This document shows, one piece after another, positions 40,818 through 49,305 of a DNA stretch of 64,000 nt. The stretch is from Thermopolyspora sp044507605 (GTDB taxonomy: Bacteria; Actinomycetota; Actinomycetes; Streptosporangiales; Streptosporangiaceae). How positions within the stretch are numbered: the stretch's first letter is position 1; every line of letters starts with the position of its first letter. The stretch is taken from the NCBI GenBank assembly GCA_044507605.1, contig JBIQJI010000019.1, positions 20,732 to 84,731 of the forward strand, in the 5' to 3' direction. The translations under genes and the position numbers were made by a program. The notes under the pieces are model-generated. The model had not been told where the DNA came from and made no database searches. It saw only the letters and a list, made by a program, of their open reading frames with translations.

Positions 40818-43340
40818 CTAGAAGACCGCGACCTGGCCGAGGCGCCGCTCGCGGATCACGGCCACGAGCACGGCGGCGACGAGGATCGCGCCCTGGACGC
40901 CGGGCAGGACGAGGTTGGACAGGCCGTTGAGGATCAGCCCGTTGCCGACGGCGGTCACGAACATCGCGGCGATGGTGGTGCCGACCACGTCGAACTCCCG
41001 GGACGACGAGATCGTGCTGCCGAGGAACGCCGCGGCCAGGGCGGCGACCAGCACGCTCAGCGACGAGTCGGCGGCGGTGGACCCCGAGCTGTACGACGCC
41101 TGGAGCACCCCGGCGAACCCGGCCACCGCGCCGCTCACCACGAACGCCAGCAGGGTGAGCCGCGGGCCGCTGACGCCCCGGATCGCCGCGGCCTTCGGGC
41201 CGCCGCCCACGGCGTACAGGCGCAGGCCGAAGCCGGTGCGCTTGAGCAGCACCCACATGGCAACCGCCACCAGCACGACGATGACGAGCGACACCGGCAC
41301 CGGCCCGGCGTAGCCCTGGCCGAGCATGAGGAACGACTCGTTGCCGGCGGTCTGGACGGTGCGGGCGAGGCCGCCGTTGACCTGGAGCGTGATGCCCATC
41401 AGCAGGAACAGCATGCCGAGCGTGGCGACGAACGACGGCACCCGCAGCAGCACGATGGCCAGGCCGTTGACGAGGCCGACCGCCGCGCCGATGAGCACGC
41501 CGGAGACGATCGTGACGGGCAGCGCGAGGCCGCCGAGCACCGCCCCGGCCGTGACGTTGGCGACGAGCTGCGCGTTGGCGCCGACCGACAGGTCGAAGCC
41601 GCCGACGGCGAGCGCGCAGGTGAGCGCGACCGCGACGAGGCTGATGACGCTGCCCTGCTTCAGCACGTCGAACAGGTTCTCCGGCTGGAAGAAGCCGGGC
41701 GCCATGACGCCGATGGCCAGCAGGATGGCGATCATCGCGCCGATCGTCACCGACCGGGCCGAGGTGAGCCGGGAGGCCCGGCCGGGGCGTTCGCGGGCGG
41801 TGGCGGCGGCGTCCCGTCCGGCGGCGCGCTCGGCCTCGGCCGCCGCCTCGGCCGCTTCGCCGCCCGCGGCCCAGTAGGTGAGCCGGGCCAGGTCGGCGGT
41901 GCCGTACGGCACCTCGCGGGTGATCTTGCCGTCGACCACGACGAGCACACGGTCGCAGAGCTCCAGCAGCTCGTCGAAGTCGGACGAGATCAGCAGCACG
42001 GCGGCGCCGCCCGCCACGAGGTCGTTGATCTGCCGGTAGATCTCCACCTTGGAGCCCACGTCGACGCCAGCGGTGGGCTCGTCGAAGATGTACAGCTCTG
42101 CGCCCCGGGCCAGCCAGCGGCCGATCACGACCTTCTGCTGGTTGCCGCCGGACAGGTCGCCGATGCGCTGCTCGGTGCCGGTCGAGGCGACGTGCAGCCG
42201 GTCGAGCAGGCCGGCGGCCTGGCGCCGCTCGGCCCGGCGGCGCACCCAGCCGGCGGTGGACAGCGCATCGAGGTTGGACAGGGACAGGTTCTCGCGCAGG
42301 GTGAGCGTCTCGAACACCGCTTCGGCCCGCCGGTCCTCGGGCACCAGCGCGACGCCCCGGCGCATGTTGTGGCGCGGGCCGTGGCCGCCGATGGGCCGGC
42401 CGGCGAGGGTCGCGGTGCCGCCGGTCGGGCGCAGGGCGCCGAACAGCGACAGCGCGAGCTCCGAGCAGCCGGAGCCGACCAGCCCGGCGAGGCCGACGAT
42501 CTCGCCGCGCCGCACGGTCAGGTCGACGCCGTTCACGTGGTCGCCGACGCGCCAGCCGGCGACGTCGAGCACGATCTCGCCGGGCTCGGTCTCGTTGCGG
42601 GGGTAGAGCTGGGACAGGTCCCGGCCCACCATCATGCGGATCATCTCTTCGCGGCTCGACTCCGCCATGCGCAGCGTGCCCGCCTTGCGGCCGTCGCGCA
42701 GCACCGTGACCCGGGTGGCGAGGCTGGTGATCTCGCCGAGCCGATGGGAGATGTAGACGATCGTCACGCCGGCCTCCCGCACGGCGTGGATGACCTCGAA
42801 CAGCTTCTCCGCCTCGGTGACGCTGAGCGAGGCCGTCGGCTCGTCCAGGATGAGCAGCCTCGGCCGCTGGGTGAGCGCCGCGGCGATGGCGGCCTGCATG
42901 CGCTCGGCGACGGTGAGGTCGCGGGCGAGCGTGTCGGGCGAGAAGCGGGCGCCGATGGTGCGCAGCGCCTCCTCGGTCGCGGCGCGCATCGCCGCCAGGT
43001 CGAGCAGCCCGCCCCGCCGCGGCTCCCTGCCGAGGAACGCGTTGCGGGTGACGTCGAGCTGCGGCACCAGCGGATGGTCCTGGTGCACGATCTCGATGCC
43101 GAGCCGGCGCGCGCGGTTGGGGTCCGAGACGCGCACCGGCTCGCCGTCGAGCCGGATCGAGCCGCCGTCCGGCTGGTAGACCCCGGTGAGGATCTTCACC
43201 AGCGTGGACTTGCCGGCGCCGTTCTGCCCGACGATCGCGTGCACCTCGCCGCTCTCGACGCTCAGGTCGACGTCGTCGAGCGCGACGTGACCGGGGAACG
43301 CCTTGCGGATGCCGGTCGCCTCGAGCAGCGGAGTGGTCAT
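40818..43340 (-). CDS. Fused ribose-type ABC ATPase-permease (RbsA-RbsC)
   Basis: One continuous 840-residue reading frame. Residues 1-500 are a double-ATPase RbsA-like half: first Walker A GQNGAGKST, signature LTVAERMQ-type, Walker B LLILDEPTASLS; second half with degenerate GLVGSGCSEL, then LSGGNQQK and FDEPTAGVDVG. An Ala/Glu-rich linker (about 510-545) joins it to an RbsC-like permease (RSVTIGAMIAILLAIGVM to the C-terminus), with FDLSVGANAQLVANVTAG and VPSFVATLGMLFLLMG. The start ATG overlaps the binding-protein stop as ATGA. With the separate permease at 39815 it makes a complete importer. RbsA and RbsC are normally separate proteins. Confidence 0.93.
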   Translation of the reverse strand: MTTPLLEATGIRKAFPGHVALDDVDLSVESGEVHAIVGQNGAGKSTLVKILTGVYQPDGGSIRLDGEPVRVSDPNRARRLGIEIVHQDHPLVPQLDVTRNAFLGREPRRGGLLDLAAMRAATEEALRTIGARFSPDTLARDLTVAERMQAAIAAALTQRPRLLILDEPTASLSVTEAEKLFEVIHAVREAGVTIVYISHRLGEITSLATRVTVLRDGRKAGTLRMAESSREEMIRMMVGRDLSQLYPRNETEPGEIVLDVAGWRVGDHVNGVDLTVRRGEIVGLAGLVGSGCSELALSLFGALRPTGGTATLAGRPIGGHGPRHNMRRGVALVPEDRRAEAVFETLTLRENLSLSNLDALSTAGWVRRRAERRQAAGLLDRLHVASTGTEQRIGDLSGGNQQKVVIGRWLARGAELYIFDEPTAGVDVGSKVEIYRQINDLVAGGAAVLLISSDFDELLELCDRVLVVVDGKITREVPYGTADLARLTYWAAGGEAAEAAAEAERAAGRDAAATARERPGRASRLTSARSVTIGAMIAILLAIGVMAPGFFQPENLFDVLKQGSVISLVAVALTCALAVGGFDLSVGANAQLVANVTAGAVLGGLALPVTIVSGVLIGAAVGLVNGLAIVLLRVPSFVATLGMLFLLMGITLQVNGGLARTVQTAGNESFLMLGQGYAGPVPVSLVIVVLVAVAMWVLLKRTGFGLRLYAVGGGPKAAAIRGVSGPRLTLLAFVVSGAVAGFAGVLQASYSSGSTAADSSLSVLVAALAAAFLGSTISSSREFDVVGTTIAAMFVTAVGNGLILNGLSNLVLPGVQGAILVAAVLVAVIRERRLGQVAVF

Positions 43341-44464
43341 GGCAGCACCGGGGAGACGACGACCACCTTCTGGTTCTGCGGGAAGCGCTGTTCGATGTCG
43401 GCCTTGTCCAGCTTCGCCGCGGCCCAGAAGCCGTCGCCGTACCGCTCCTCGGCGGCGGCGATGCCGTTGTGCCGGGTCGCGAGCCATGCGGTGGTGTAGG
43501 TGGACGGCGGCAGCTCGGTCGCGTCGCCGTTGAGCGACTTCACCAGCGCCTCGGCGGCGAGCTCACCGATGTGCTGGGCGTTCTGCACCACCGTGGCCAC
43601 GAACGGGCTGTCCTTGCCGAACAGCATGGAGAACGTGGCGCGGTCGCCGTCGATCGACGCGACCTTGATCTCGTCCCGGTGGGCCTGCTGGATGGCCTGC
43701 ACCGCGCCGGAGGTCATCTGGTCGTACGCCCCCCACACGCCGGCGACGCTGCCCTTGTCGGGGTGGGCGGTGAGAATGGCCTGCATCTGCGACTGCACCT
43801 TGGCCGGGCTGTGGTCGGACGGCTGCAGGTGCAGCTTGACCTTGGGATAGTCCTTCACCATGGCCTGGAAGACGCGCAGCCGGGTCTCCAGTAGGGGCGC
43901 TCCGGGCACCCAGAAGGCGTACACATCGCCCTGGTAGTCGATCGACGACAGCAGCGCGCGGCCCATCATCTCGGCCATGAGGTGCTCGTCGCCACCGACG
44001 TCGGTGAGCGTGCCGGGCACCTGCGAGCCCACCCCGGCGGTGACCACCTTGATGCCCTTTTCCTTGGCCTTGGCCACCACGGGGGCGAGCTGTCCCGCGT
44101 CGCCGAGCTCGATGATCAGCCCGTTGACGCCCGAGTTGATCAGGCTCTCGATGTTGCTGATGTGCGTGGTCTGGTTGCCCTGGCCGTCGGTGACGGTGAC
44201 GGTGCCGCCGGCCTGCTCGATGGTGGCCTTGGCGCCGGCGATGATGTCGCGGTTGTAGTCGTTGAGGATCTCGCGTGAGGCGATGCCGACCTTGAGCGGG
44301 CCGTCGGCCTTGACCGAGCCGGCCGTGGCCGGCGCGGCCGAGGTGGGGGCCGTGCTGCCGGTGGCGCCGGAGCCGGACCCGGAGCCGGAGGAGGTGCTGA
44401 GCGTGCATCCCGTGAGCGTCGCCACGAGGGCCGCCACGGCGACGAAGGAGAGTCTGTGTTTCAC
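43337..44464 (-). CDS. Sugar-binding lipoprotein of the ribose-type importer
   Basis: Periplasmic-binding-type lipoprotein of 375 residues (family 2, RbsB-like). The signal peptide (RLSFVAVAALVATLTGC) has lipobox LTGC, then a Ser/Gly/Thr-rich tether. The mature part has LKVGIASREILNDYNRDIIAGAKATIEQAGG, ESLINSGVNGLIIELGD, and AGVWGAYDQMTSGAVQAIQQA. The GTG at 44464 has GGAGGAAGG upstream. It is the first transport gene after the SorC regulator and probably binds the inducing sugar or polyol. Confidence 0.93.
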   Translation of the reverse strand: MKHRLSFVAVAALVATLTGCTLSTSSGSGSGSGATGSTAPTSAAPATAGSVKADGPLKVGIASREILNDYNRDIIAGAKATIEQAGGTVTVTDGQGNQTTHISNIESLINSGVNGLIIELGDAGQLAPVVAKAKEKGIKVVTAGVGSQVPGTLTDVGGDEHLMAEMMGRALLSSIDYQGDVYAFWVPGAPLLETRLRVFQAMVKDYPKVKLHLQPSDHSPAKVQSQMQAILTAHPDKGSVAGVWGAYDQMTSGAVQAIQQAHRDEIKVASIDGDRATFSMLFGKDSPFVATVVQNAQHIGELAAEALVKSLNGDATELPPSTYTTAWLATRHNGIAAAEERYGDGFWAAAKLDKADIEQRFPQNQKVVVVSPVLP

Positions 44465-44524
44465 TGGGTGTTTCCTTCCTCCGGCGCCATCGGCCCGTTG
44501 CGGGACGTGGCGCCGGAGACGTGC

Positions 44525-45505
44525 CTAGCCGGCGGTGGTCCGGCGCAGTAACTCGGTGGCGGTGGCCTGGTCGGTGACGAGGCCGTCGCAGAGGCCGGCG
44601 CGCAGCGCGCCGAGGATGGCGTCGATCTTGTTCGGACCGCCGGCGACGGCGACCGAGAAGGGGCAGGAGCGGATGTCGGCGAAGCCGACGGCGAGGGTGC
44701 GGCGGCTGAGCGCGTCGAGGCATTCGCGCCCCTCGGCGTCGAAGAACCGGCCGCAGACATCGCCGACGGCGCCGGCGGCGCCGAGCTCGCCGAGGATGTC
44801 ATCGCTCAGGTAGCGGGCGCGGTACAGCGAGGCGGCCGCGGAGACCGCTCCGACGCCGAACACCATCAGGTCGGCCCGCCGGGCCAGCGCCATGGTGCCG
44901 GCGACGCCCCTGTCGTCGAGCAGGCCGCGGGCGGTCTCCTCGCGCTCGACGTACAGGGGCACGACCAGGGTGTGGCCGGGGCCGCCGAACGCCGCCGCCG
45001 CGAGCGCGACGATCTGCTCGGCGTGGGTCTGGTGGCCGCCGGCGTTGGCGCCGCCGTCGAGCTGCACGACGGTGGCACCGCGCTGGGGCTGGGCGGGCAG
45101 CGCCTGCACGGTCTCGTACACGGTGGCGCTCCACGACAGGCCGAGCACGCCGCCTTCGCGCAGCCGCCGCGTCACCAGCTCGGCGGCGCCGCGGCCGATG
45201 GTGCGGTTGATGACCTGCTCCGAGTCGCTGACGGGGGTCACCACCACCGCCTCGGTGAGCCCGAACGCTTCCTCCAACCGGGGTTCCAGTGGCTGGACGT
45301 CGGGCCGTGGCGGGCGGATCTCGATGTGCACGATGCCGCGCCGCCTCGCCTCGCGAAGGAGCCGTCCGGCGAGCTGCCGGGAGATGCCCAGCCGCTCGGC
45401 CACCTGAACCTGGGTCAGCCCGTTCAGGTGGTACAGGGTCGCCGCCTTGGTGATCAGGCGGGCGTCATAGCCGGACGTTTTGACCTCCACTGAGCATTTG
45501 CTCAC
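44525..45505 (-). CDS. SorC/DeoR-type sugar-binding transcriptional regulator
   Basis: Regulator of 326 residues. Helix-turn-helix LNGLTQVQVAERLGISRQLAGRLLREARRRG is followed by the SorC sugar-phosphate-binding domain (TIGRGAAELVTRRLREGGVLGLSWSATVYETVQAL, VVQLDGGANAGG, VAVAGGPNKIDAILGALRAGLCDGLVTD). Such proteins respond to phosphorylated or free sugars and control the transport operon downstream. The first codon (GTG 45505) lies within a palindrome, so either the true start is a little later (GTG 45490) or the operator overlaps the coding start. Confidence 0.93.
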   Translation of the reverse strand: MSKCSVEVKTSGYDARLITKAATLYHLNGLTQVQVAERLGISRQLAGRLLREARRRGIVHIEIRPPRPDVQPLEPRLEEAFGLTEAVVVTPVSDSEQVINRTIGRGAAELVTRRLREGGVLGLSWSATVYETVQALPAQPQRGATVVQLDGGANAGGHQTHAEQIVALAAAAFGGPGHTLVVPLYVEREETARGLLDDRGVAGTMALARRADLMVFGVGAVSAAASLYRARYLSDDILGELGAAGAVGDVCGRFFDAEGRECLDALSRRTLAVGFADIRSCPFSVAVAGGPNKIDAILGALRAGLCDGLVTDQATATELLRRTTAG

Positions 45506-45515
45506 CTATTGAGCA
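45491..45515. promoter_or_regulatory. TGAGCA palindrome, candidate SorC operator
   Basis: TGAGCA-TT-TGCTCA (45491-45504) is a perfect inverted repeat, and a third half-site TGAGCA occurs at 45510-45515. It covers the start of the regulator gene. Autoregulation by the SorC protein is the simplest reading. Confidence 0.5.
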
Positions 45516-45573
45516 GATGACGGGAGGATGTTACGGCTAGGCCATCAACAGGTCAATAGTCCGAATTTCGGGT

Positions 45574-45810
45574 TTACCTTCGCGGCGCGGCGAGAGCGCC
45601 ACGCGACACGATCACCGGTGGTCGTCCGGCCCGTGATGCCGGCCCAGCGAAAATGATCGGCGGGGTGCCGCTCACCGGGTCCGTCGTCACCTGACAGCGC
45701 AGGTCGACGACCTCCTCGACGATCGGCGCCGTGATCGCTTCGGCCGGCTCGCCGGCTTCCGGGCCCGCGGTCAGCGTACGCGCCGCGACACCCGAGCCGG
45801 TCCGTGCCTC
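45574..45810 (-). pseudogene. Coding-like remnant without a start codon
   Basis: Between the SorC gene and the molybdopterin enzyme gene (a 344-base gap) the leftward frame ending at TAA 45574-45576 shows strong GC-third-position coding use, for example the stretches TLTAGPEAGEPAEAI, PIVEEVVDLRCQV and TDPVSGTPPIIFAGP. I find no ATG, GTG or TTG at a suitable place before it within the gap. It may be the 3' remnant of a lost gene, or part of a gene whose start is not standard. I do not recognise the sequence. Confidence 0.35.
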
Positions 45811-45849
45811 CTGATCAGGCGCCGGATAACGTGGCGGGCGGGAGGTCTC

Positions 45850-46449
45850 ATGGCAATCGTCTCGCGCGGCTTCCGCGGCCGCGCCGCAACCGAAGACGAC
45901 CGGCTGCCGCCCGGTCAGTACCTGGTCGAAGACTTCCCGGTGCTCTCGGCCGGCCCGACACCCCGCATCGCCCTCGATCGGTGGGAGTTCACCATCGACA
46001 CCGAGACGGGCGACACGCATCGCTGGTCCTGGGCCGACCTGATGGCGCTGCCGATGGAGTCGCCACGGGTCGACATCCACTGCGTGACGCAATGGTCCAA
46101 GTTCGACACCGAGTGGCAGGGCGTCTCCCTGGACGTGCTGTTCGAGAACGTCGAGACCGCGGCCGGCTACGCCCTCGTCCACTCCTACGGCGGCTACACC
46201 ACCGACCTGCCCCTTGCGGACCTCCTCGACGGCCAGGCCTGGATCGTCCACCGGTACGACGGCGAGGAGCTCGCCCCGGTGCACGGCGGCCCGGCGCGGC
46301 TGCTGGTGCCGCACCTGTACTTCTGGAAGTCGGCCAAGTGGGTCCGCGGCATCCGGCTGCTGACCGAGGAGCAGCAGGGCTTCTGGGAGACCGCCGGCTA
46401 TCACGACTATGGCGACCCGTGGCGCGAGCAGCGGTACCAGGGCGACTAG
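45850..46449 (+). CDS. Sulfite oxidase-like molybdopterin oxidoreductase
   Basis: A 199-residue protein with the SUOX/MsrP fold. The likely molybdenum-ligating Cys is in VDIHCVTQWSKFDTEWQGV; other conserved parts are VLFENVETAAGYALVHSYGGYTTD, VHGGPARLLVPHLYFWKSAKWV (typical of the family) and a final EEQQGFWETAGYH. It has no signal peptide, so it is probably cytoplasmic, unlike E. coli MsrP. GGAGG precedes the ATG. It is followed immediately by a ferredoxin-reductase-like gene and DUF6510 gene, a trio I have seen in actinomycetes. Confidence 0.9.
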   Translation: MAIVSRGFRGRAATEDDRLPPGQYLVEDFPVLSAGPTPRIALDRWEFTIDTETGDTHRWSWADLMALPMESPRVDIHCVTQWSKFDTEWQGVSLDVLFENVETAAGYALVHSYGGYTTDLPLADLLDGQAWIVHRYDGEELAPVHGGPARLLVPHLYFWKSAKWVRGIRLLTEEQQGFWETAGYHDYGDPWREQRYQGD

Positions 46450-47175
46450 ATGCGGCGCTCGAACTGGCGGCCCGCCCGGCTGACGGGCGTCCGTGCCGAG
46501 ACCGCCACCGCCCGCACGCTCGTCTTCGACGTGCCGGGCTGGCCGGGGCACCTGCCCGGCCAGCACCTCGACCTGCGGCTGACGGCCGATGACGGCTACC
46601 AGGCGCGGCGCAGCTACTCGCTCGCCGCGCCGGCCGACGGCGACCGCGTCGAGCTGACCGTCGAGCGGGTGCCCGGCGGCGAGGTGTCGCCGTACCTCAC
46701 CGAGGCGATGGCGCCGGGCGACGAGGCGGAGGTGCGCGGACCGGTCGGGGGCTGGTTCGTCTGGCGCGGCGACGGCCCGGCGCCGGTGCTGCTGGTCGGC
46801 GGCGGTGCCGGGATAGTGCCGCTGATGGCCATGATCCGGGCGCGCCGCGCGCTCGGCGCGAAGGTGCCGTTCCGGCTGGTCTACTCGACCCGTGATGCCG
46901 CCGGTCGCTACTACGCCGACGAGCTCGGCCGGGCCGAGCCCGGGCTGGAGGTGTCCTACCTCTACACCCGCACGGCTCCCCCGGGCTGGCCCCGCCCTCC
47001 GGGCCGCATCACCGCGCGCGACCTCCCCATGGCCGGGAGGTCCGGCGAGCCCGGCCCCGACTGTTACGTGTGCGGGCCGACGGGGTTCGTGGAGGCCGCC
47101 GCCGACCTGCTGCTCTCCCTCGGCCACGCCCCAGAGAAGATCAGGACCGAGCGCTTCGGGCCCACCGGAGGCTGA
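46450..47175 (+). CDS. Ferredoxin-NADP reductase-like flavoprotein
   Basis: Oxidoreductase of 241 residues. The FAD-binding barrel has GQHLDLRLTADDGYQARRSYSLA, and the NAD(P) domain has VLLVGGGAGIVPLMAMIRARR and CYVCGPTGFVEAAADLLL. No [2Fe-2S] domain is present. It starts at the base after the stop of the molybdopterin enzyme and probably supplies it with electrons; this partnership is inferred from gene order. Confidence 0.92.
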   Translation: MRRSNWRPARLTGVRAETATARTLVFDVPGWPGHLPGQHLDLRLTADDGYQARRSYSLAAPADGDRVELTVERVPGGEVSPYLTEAMAPGDEAEVRGPVGGWFVWRGDGPAPVLLVGGGAGIVPLMAMIRARRALGAKVPFRLVYSTRDAAGRYYADELGRAEPGLEVSYLYTRTAPPGWPRPPGRITARDLPMAGRSGEPGPDCYVCGPTGFVEAAADLLLSLGHAPEKIRTERFGPTGG

Positions 47176-47193
47176 TGTGAGACCGGAGACGGC

Positions 47194-47463
47194 ATGACCA
47201 TGGACTATGTCGACGGCAACGCGCTGGCGGGACCGCTGAGCGAGATCCTCACCGTCGATTCCACCACCGCGACCGGCCGGTGCGCCCACTGCGGCCGCAC
47301 CGGCCCGCTGGCGACGTTGCAGGTCTACGGCCCCGACCCCGGCCTGGTGGCCCGCTGCCCGGGGTGCGAGGAGGTCATGCTGCGCCTGGTGCGGACCCCC
47401 GGCGCCGCCTGGCTGGACCTGCGCGGCATGGTCTCGCTGCGCCTGCCCCTGCCGCCGGAGTGA
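47194..47463 (+). CDS. DUF6510 zinc-ribbon protein
   Basis: An 89-residue protein of the DUF6510 family. Four Cys in two pairs, CAHCGRTG and CPGCEEV, form a zinc-ribbon. Other conserved parts are DGNALAGPLSEIL at the start and TPGAAWLDLRGMVSLRLP near the end. It lies 18 bases after the reductase gene and completes the trio with the molybdopterin enzyme. It could be an accessory or scaffold; function is not known. Confidence 0.88.
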   Translation: MTMDYVDGNALAGPLSEILTVDSTTATGRCAHCGRTGPLATLQVYGPDPGLVARCPGCEEVMLRLVRTPGAAWLDLRGMVSLRLPLPPE

Positions 47464-47464
47464 C

Positions 47465-48550
47465 CTACGCGCCGGGTCGGGTCCCGGCGGCTTTGAGCGG
47501 AGGCGTGCTGTCGCGGAGCACCACTCTGCCCCGCACCCGCCGGGTGCGGGGGCCCTCCGGCGACGGGTCGAGCACCAGCTCCACCGCGCGGGTGCCGAGC
47601 TCCTCCAGGGGGATGTGCACGGTGGTGAGCGACGGCATGATGTCGCGCAACGTCACGATGTCGTCGAAACCGGCCACGGCCACGTCATCGGGCACGTGCA
47701 GGCCGGCGGCCCTGATGGCCGCCATGGCCCCCACCGCCATCACGTCGTTCGCCGCGAACACGCAGTGGGCGCGGGTGCCCTGGGCGAGCAGCCGGGTCAT
47801 CGCCTCGTAGCCGCCGTCTCTGCTGAAGTCGCTGTTGACGATGTCGCCGGGCTCGACGGCGACGCCGTGCGCGTGGAGCGCCCGCCGGAACCCCGCCACG
47901 CGGTCGCGGGGCGTGCGCAGCGACGGCGGGCCGGGCAGCAGCGCGAACCGGCGGTAGCCGAGCCCGTAGAGGGCCTCCGCCAGGTCGGCGCCGCCCTGTT
48001 GGTTGAGCACCTGGATCGTGTCGATACCGTAGACGTGCTGGCTGATCAGCGCGACCCGCCCGCCGAACGAGCGGTACGCCTCCAGCTCCTCGCCGAGCTG
48101 CCGGGTCAGCCGGGCGTTGGTGGTGCGGGTGCCGGCGAGCAGGATGGCGCGAGCGCGCTGGCGGCGCAGGGCCGCGACGTACGCGATCTCCCGCTCGGGG
48201 TCGCGCCGGGTGTCGGTGACGGTGACGACCAGCCCGTGCCGGTCGGCCTCGCGCATGACCCCGGAGGCGATCGAGGCGAAGTAGGGGTCGCTGATGTCGT
48301 GGACGACCAGCCCGACGATGTCGCTGAGCCCGCGCGCCACGGCCTGGGCGTTGGCGTTGGGCGAGTAGTTCAGGGTGCGCACGGCGGCCAGCACCCGTTG
48401 GCGCAGCTCCTCGCGCGGCCGGCGCGCACCGCCGTTGAGCACGCGGGACGCGGTCGCCAGCGACACGCCGGCGACCCGCGCCACCTGCTCCAACGTCGCC
48501 GGGGAAGGAGTGGGGCGGGAGGACGCCGCGATGTCGTCTGCTTGGCTCAC
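47465..48550 (-). CDS. LacI family transcriptional regulator
   Basis: Repressor of about 361 residues. The helix-turn-helix LEQVARVAGVSLATASRVLNGG is at the N-terminus, followed by the periplasmic-binding-like effector domain (DIVGLVVHDISDPYFASIASGVMREAD, VFAANDVMAVGAMAAIRAAGLHVPDDVAVAGFDDI). I take the GTG at 48550; a TTG 36 bases earlier is also in frame. It is convergent with the DUF6510 gene and lacks an adjacent sugar gene, so its target is elsewhere or itself. Confidence 0.92.
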   Translation of the reverse strand: MSQADDIAASSRPTPSPATLEQVARVAGVSLATASRVLNGGARRPREELRQRVLAAVRTLNYSPNANAQAVARGLSDIVGLVVHDISDPYFASIASGVMREADRHGLVVTVTDTRRDPEREIAYVAALRRQRARAILLAGTRTTNARLTRQLGEELEAYRSFGGRVALISQHVYGIDTIQVLNQQGGADLAEALYGLGYRRFALLPGPPSLRTPRDRVAGFRRALHAHGVAVEPGDIVNSDFSRDGGYEAMTRLLAQGTRAHCVFAANDVMAVGAMAAIRAAGLHVPDDVAVAGFDDIVTLRDIMPSLTTVHIPLEELGTRAVELVLDPSPEGPRTRRVRGRVVLRDSTPPLKAAGTRPGA

Positions 48551-48607
48551 CCCGCCAGGAAAGCCATTTCCGCCGATCAGTGTCAAGCCGGGGCGACCGC
48601 CGCGCCC

Positions 48608-49237
48608 TCAGGACGGGCCGAAACCCCGTTCCAGCGCGTCGAAGGCGCGATGCACCAGCGCCACGTGGTCGCGCACGATCGCGTCGGCGGGCTCGCCCGC
48701 CAGCAGCCGCCGGGCACTCTCGAGATAGACCACCCGGTACGCCGACACCGCCGCCACCGCCTGCAGCCTCGGCCACACATCGTGGGGGCCGGCCCCGGCG
48801 GCCTCGGCGAACAGGTCGCCGAGGAGTCGCTCGGCGGCCTGGACCTGCTCTCTGACCCGCGCCCGCAGCGCCGCCGATTCCAGCACGGTCTGCATGAAGT
48901 GGCGGAGGCCGGGCCGGAACCCGCCGAGCGGCCGGCCCTGCTCGGCGGCGTCCACGAGGAGCCGGCGCAGCGCCCGCAGCGGGGTCTCGCCCGCCGGGCG
49001 GTCGCGGATCGTGCTGGTGAGCAGCTCCGCCGCCTCCGGCTCCCGGTCGAAGAACATGTCCTCCTTGCGCGGGAAGTAATTGAAGATCGTCTTGGTCGAG
49101 ACGCCGACGGCCTCGGCCACCTCGGCGACGGTGACGTTGTCGAACCCGCGCCGGACGAACAGGTCGGTGGCCACGTCGGAGATCAGTTGACGGGTCTGCC
49201 GCTTCTTCCGCTCCCGCAGGCCTGACGCGTTGCTCAC
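48608..49237 (-). CDS. TetR family transcriptional regulator
   Basis: Repressor of 209 residues. The N-terminal helix-turn-helix is RQLISDVATDLFVRRGFDNVTVAEVAEAVGVSTKTIFNYFPRKEDMF; the remainder is an all-helical ligand-binding domain. It is divergent from the flavin monooxygenase gene and probably represses it, with the drug or aromatic substrate as inducer. The GTG start is 68 bases from the facing gene. Confidence 0.93.
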   Translation of the reverse strand: MSNASGLRERKKRQTRQLISDVATDLFVRRGFDNVTVAEVAEAVGVSTKTIFNYFPRKEDMFFDREPEAAELLTSTIRDRPAGETPLRALRRLLVDAAEQGRPLGGFRPGLRHFMQTVLESAALRARVREQVQAAERLLGDLFAEAAGAGPHDVWPRLQAVAAVSAYRVVYLESARRLLAGEPADAIVRDHVALVHRAFDALERGFGPS

Positions 49238-49272
49238 GCCGTAGGAGTATAGTCGGAGAAAATTTATATCGA

Positions 49273-49288
49273 CAGTAAGTTTTCACTG
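49273..49288. promoter_or_regulatory. Candidate TetR operator
   Basis: CAGTAA (49273-49278) and TCACTG (49283-49288) form an inverted repeat with one mismatch around GTTT, in the AT-rich gap between the TetR gene and the monooxygenase. The site lies 17 bases before the monooxygenase start. Confidence 0.4.
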
Positions 49289-49305
49289 AATGTAAGGGGG
49301 CGTCC

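Noticed and set aside
40452..43499. 1000-codon open frame antisense to the ABC importer
   Set aside because: It is a shadow of the permease and fused ATPase genes, without domains.
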